Positions 62,065-64,000 of a DNA stretch of 64,000 bases are shown here, in pieces. A program made the translations under genes and the position numbers. Position 1 is the first letter of the stretch; the number at the start of each line of letters is the position of its first letter. Origin of the DNA: Cyanobacteria bacterium REEB67 (GTDB lineage Bacteria > Cyanobacteriota > Vampirovibrionia > Obscuribacterales > Obscuribacteraceae); assembly GCA_018971775.1 (NCBI GenBank), contig JAGXAB010000021.1:16870-80869 (forward strand). The letters are read 5' to 3'. A model generated the notes under the pieces. The model saw nothing but the letters and a program-made list of their open reading frames with translations. It did not search any database and was not told the DNA's origin.

Positions 62065-63753
62065 CTAAACCAGAAGTCGCTTCAGCGCTTTGCCTGTAGA
62101 ATTTTTCGGAATGGCATCGAGGAATTGCACGACGCGGGGCACTTTGTACTCGGCCAGGACCTTGCTGCAAAAAGCTTTGACCTCTTCTTCGGAAAGTTCT
62201 TTGCCTTCGCGCACGACAACACAGGCCTTGACCCGCTCACCCATATACTGACAGGGCACGCCAAGCACGGCCACTTCCTTGACCTCGGGCATGCGCAGGA
62301 TGACCGCTTCTACTTCGCGCGGATAGATATTCATGCCACCGCGGATGATCATTTCTTTGCTGCGTCCGACCACATAGACATAACCTTCTTCGTCAAGATA
62401 GCCGAGATCGCCGGTATGCAGCCAGCCGTCCCTGATGCTTTCATCGGTCGCCGCCTGGTTATTGAAATAACCGGCCATGACGTTTGGGCCACGCATGAGC
62501 AGCTCGCCGACATTTTCTTCACCGGGTGGCAGACGCTTGCCAAAAAGATCGAAGGCACCAAGCTCGATACCAGGGAAGGTCGGTCCGACCGAGCCGTATT
62601 TGGCTTTACCGATCGGATTCAGGGTAGTGATCACGCTCGCCTCGGTCAAAGACCAGCCTTCTAAAATCTGCACGCCAAGCTGTTTTTCCGCCTTCCTGTG
62701 CAAATCGGGAGGCATGGCCGCACCGCCGCACATACCGAGGCGCAGACTGGGCAGCGCGCGCGGCGACTTCTCGAGCTCGAGAGAAATAAACTGATACATC
62801 GTCGGCACCATCGGTGTCGCCGTAATAGATTCGCGCTCGATTAACTCCAGTACCTTTACCGGCTCAAATTCACGACAGATAACCATCGATGCGCGCTGGG
62901 CGATCGTACCGAGTAAAACGACAAGCAAGCCGTAAAGATGACAGAGAGGCAAAACAGCAAGCAGAGTGTCCTTCGAGGTGACTTGCAAACGCTCAGGATA
63001 GGTTTCGATGGCAAATTGCAAATTGGCGAAAGTGAGCATCGCCCCTTTGGGCTTACCTGTGGTACCGGAGGTATAGACCAGCAAACCAAGCTCGCGGTCG
63101 GCGTCGAGTCTTTGGGCAGTTTGAGCGCCGCGCAGTTGGGCTATGAGCGAAGCCGGTGCAGTGTGGACGCCTTTGCTCAGGCCCATTTCCTCGACGATGC
63201 GGGCCGTCGATTTGAGCATAAAAGTATCGGTCAGATTGAGTACTTCGAGATCGGCTGTCTTTTTAGCCTCTTCGGAGCTGAGGCTGAAATCATCGGCAGA
63301 GGAGAGCAAAAGAAGAGTTTTTAGAGCGGCTATTTCGGCCAGACCGTCCACGCACACCGGCAAAAACTGATGATGGAGGATCAAGGCGACGGCTTGAGAA
63401 TCGTTGAGAATATGGGCAATTTCTTCGGCTTTCAGAAGCGGATTGATGGGCACGACCGTGGCACCAAGAGCGGTGACACCAAAGAAAGCGGGGAGGAAAT
63501 CGAGATGATTGGGGAAATATAGTCCGACCTTGTCACCGCGTTTGATACCGCTTCCGGAGAGCACATTGGCTACGGCAAGACTGCGAGCCAGCGCTTGCTC
63601 ATAGGTAAGGGCAGCCTGACCTTCACGGATCATGATTTTGCCCGGCACTTCGACGGCACTGGCCAGGAAGACATCAAAGATGCCGCCTTCGACGATGGCC
63701 ATGCCGCTGGCCTGAATTGTTTGCATCGTTGAGGTAGAGCTGGGTCTTTGCAT
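62065..63753 (-). CDS. Long-chain acyl-CoA synthetase (AMP-forming)
   Basis: ANL-superfamily enzyme that activates a carboxylic acid as acyl-AMP and then acyl-CoA. The P-loop-like YTSGTTGKPKGAML is near the middle, GWSLTEAS follows, then WLHTGDLGYLDEEGYVYVVGRSKEMIIRGGMNIYPREVE, and the catalytic Lys lies in KNSTGKALKR at the end. The pattern fits medium/long-chain FadD-like enzymes; the exact acid is unknown. Length 562 is normal. The first ATG has no good ribosome binding site; a second in-frame ATG nine codons later is possible. Confidence 0.87.
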   Translation of the reverse strand: MQRPSSTSTMQTIQASGMAIVEGGIFDVFLASAVEVPGKIMIREGQAALTYEQALARSLAVANVLSGSGIKRGDKVGLYFPNHLDFLPAFFGVTALGATVVPINPLLKAEEIAHILNDSQAVALILHHQFLPVCVDGLAEIAALKTLLLLSSADDFSLSSEEAKKTADLEVLNLTDTFMLKSTARIVEEMGLSKGVHTAPASLIAQLRGAQTAQRLDADRELGLLVYTSGTTGKPKGAMLTFANLQFAIETYPERLQVTSKDTLLAVLPLCHLYGLLVVLLGTIAQRASMVICREFEPVKVLELIERESITATPMVPTMYQFISLELEKSPRALPSLRLGMCGGAAMPPDLHRKAEKQLGVQILEGWSLTEASVITTLNPIGKAKYGSVGPTFPGIELGAFDLFGKRLPPGEENVGELLMRGPNVMAGYFNNQAATDESIRDGWLHTGDLGYLDEEGYVYVVGRSKEMIIRGGMNIYPREVEAVILRMPEVKEVAVLGVPCQYMGERVKACVVVREGKELSEEEVKAFCSKVLAEYKVPRVVQFLDAIPKNSTGKALKRLLV

Positions 63754-63850
63754 GGTTAAACTAATCGAGGATTTCTAATATACATTGTATAGGCTTGCCC
63801 CCGCCATCAGGAAGCAAAGCAGGGAAGTAATATAAACGGCATCTAATCTG

Positions 63851-64000
63851 CTAGTTGTGCCTGAGACCGAAGTCGACGGTGACGGCATCGCCATCGTCAC
63901 CAAAGACGACGGCAGTGCTTGGACTGGACAGGACACGCTCGGTCTTTTCCGGAGCGATGCCACCGCTGACGACAGGCAAGACCTCGAGCGCACCCGGGTT
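63851..64000 (-). CDS. C-terminal end of an unidentified protein (partial)
   Basis: Read on the minus strand from the window edge, one frame stays open to a TAG at 63851-63853. It gives about 49 residues with a natural protein composition: LEVLPVVSGGIAPEKTERVL, then VFGDDGDAVTVDFGLRHN. The rest lies outside the window. A GGI loop followed by a FGDD segment hints at a barrel-type enzyme, but that is too little for a family call. An overlapping 72-codon frame on the same strand is Ser/Arg-rich and less likely. Confidence 0.5.
   Translation of the reverse strand, partial: NPGALEVLPVVSGGIAPEKTERVLSSPSTAVVFGDDGDAVTVDFGLRHN

Noticed and set aside
63775..63993. A 72-codon minus-strand frame at the right edge
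   Set aside because: Ser/Arg-rich composition; another frame on the same strand gives a much more natural C-terminal protein end.
63000..64000. Mobile element or integration site at the right end
   Set aside because: No transposase, integrase, direct repeat or tRNA is visible; codon use and gene density look like the rest.

Overview
The window looks like a stretch of ordinary bacterial chromosome from a diderm with moderate GC. Genes are dense, about 55 of them on both strands. There is no rRNA, tRNA, insertion sequence, integrase or CRISPR array that I can recognise. Several things fit an uncultured, non-photosynthetic cyanobacterial relative of the Melainabacteria / Obscuribacterales type: pyruvate,phosphate dikinase with its PSRP-type regulator, a two-gene 2-oxoacid:ferredoxin oxidoreductase, a CpaB pilus protein, several secreted TPR and TonB-C-like proteins of unknown role, and frequent GTG/TTG starts. 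That placement is inference, not proof.

Layout. 1-2242: end of nadC, then a degenerate response-regulator receiver and a membrane protein. 2273-7428: a glycogen-debranching enzyme with a long unexplained N-terminus, a short-chain dehydrogenase, and a kinesin-light-chain-type TPR protein. 7561-13548 (minus): ctpA protease, a BioD-like P-loop protein, the PSRP regulator and ppdK. 13772-17921 (plus): MTA phosphorylase, a small membrane protein, and an M16 protease pair preceded by a 15-bp tandem repeat. 17956-24497: secreted TPR, FG-GAP/TonB-C-like and leucine-rich-repeat proteins, and ketopantoate reductase. 24519-31053: ICMT-like methyltransferase, DUF3592 protein, ChaN-like protein, cpaB, a 42-bp repeat, and a guaD-hpt purine-salvage unit. 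31137-38517: GNAT protein, divergent ThDP enzyme, korA-korB with a strong terminator, and an MFS transporter. 38533-47691: small membrane proteins, an inactive M48 homologue, a MEMO-AMMECR1 fusion, a TonB-C-like protein, a FIST protein, an APC permease, a DUF2239 gene behind a striking pair of palindromes, and a DUF2383 protein.

47754-58117 is the most unusual part. Six minus-strand genes overlap end to end: a fusion of a polytopic GT-C-like membrane domain with a uridine-kinase-type P-loop kinase, a HAD hydrolase, a class II aldolase, a tandem double nucleotidyltransferase, a GT2 glycosyltransferase and a GDPD-like protein. Two paralogous polytopic proteins are transcribed divergently next to them. 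Together they look like a dedicated route for making, activating and transferring an unusual sugar or polyol phosphate onto the envelope. The product cannot be read from the sequence. 58119-64000: fumarase and a CPA1 Na+/H+ antiporter, htpX, an acyl-CoA synthetase, and the end of an unidentified gene.

Central metabolism in the window is coherent. PpdK with PSRP controls pyruvate/PEP exchange, KorAB and fumarase serve TCA reactions, GlgX releases glucose from glycogen, and guaD, hpt and mtnP salvage purines.
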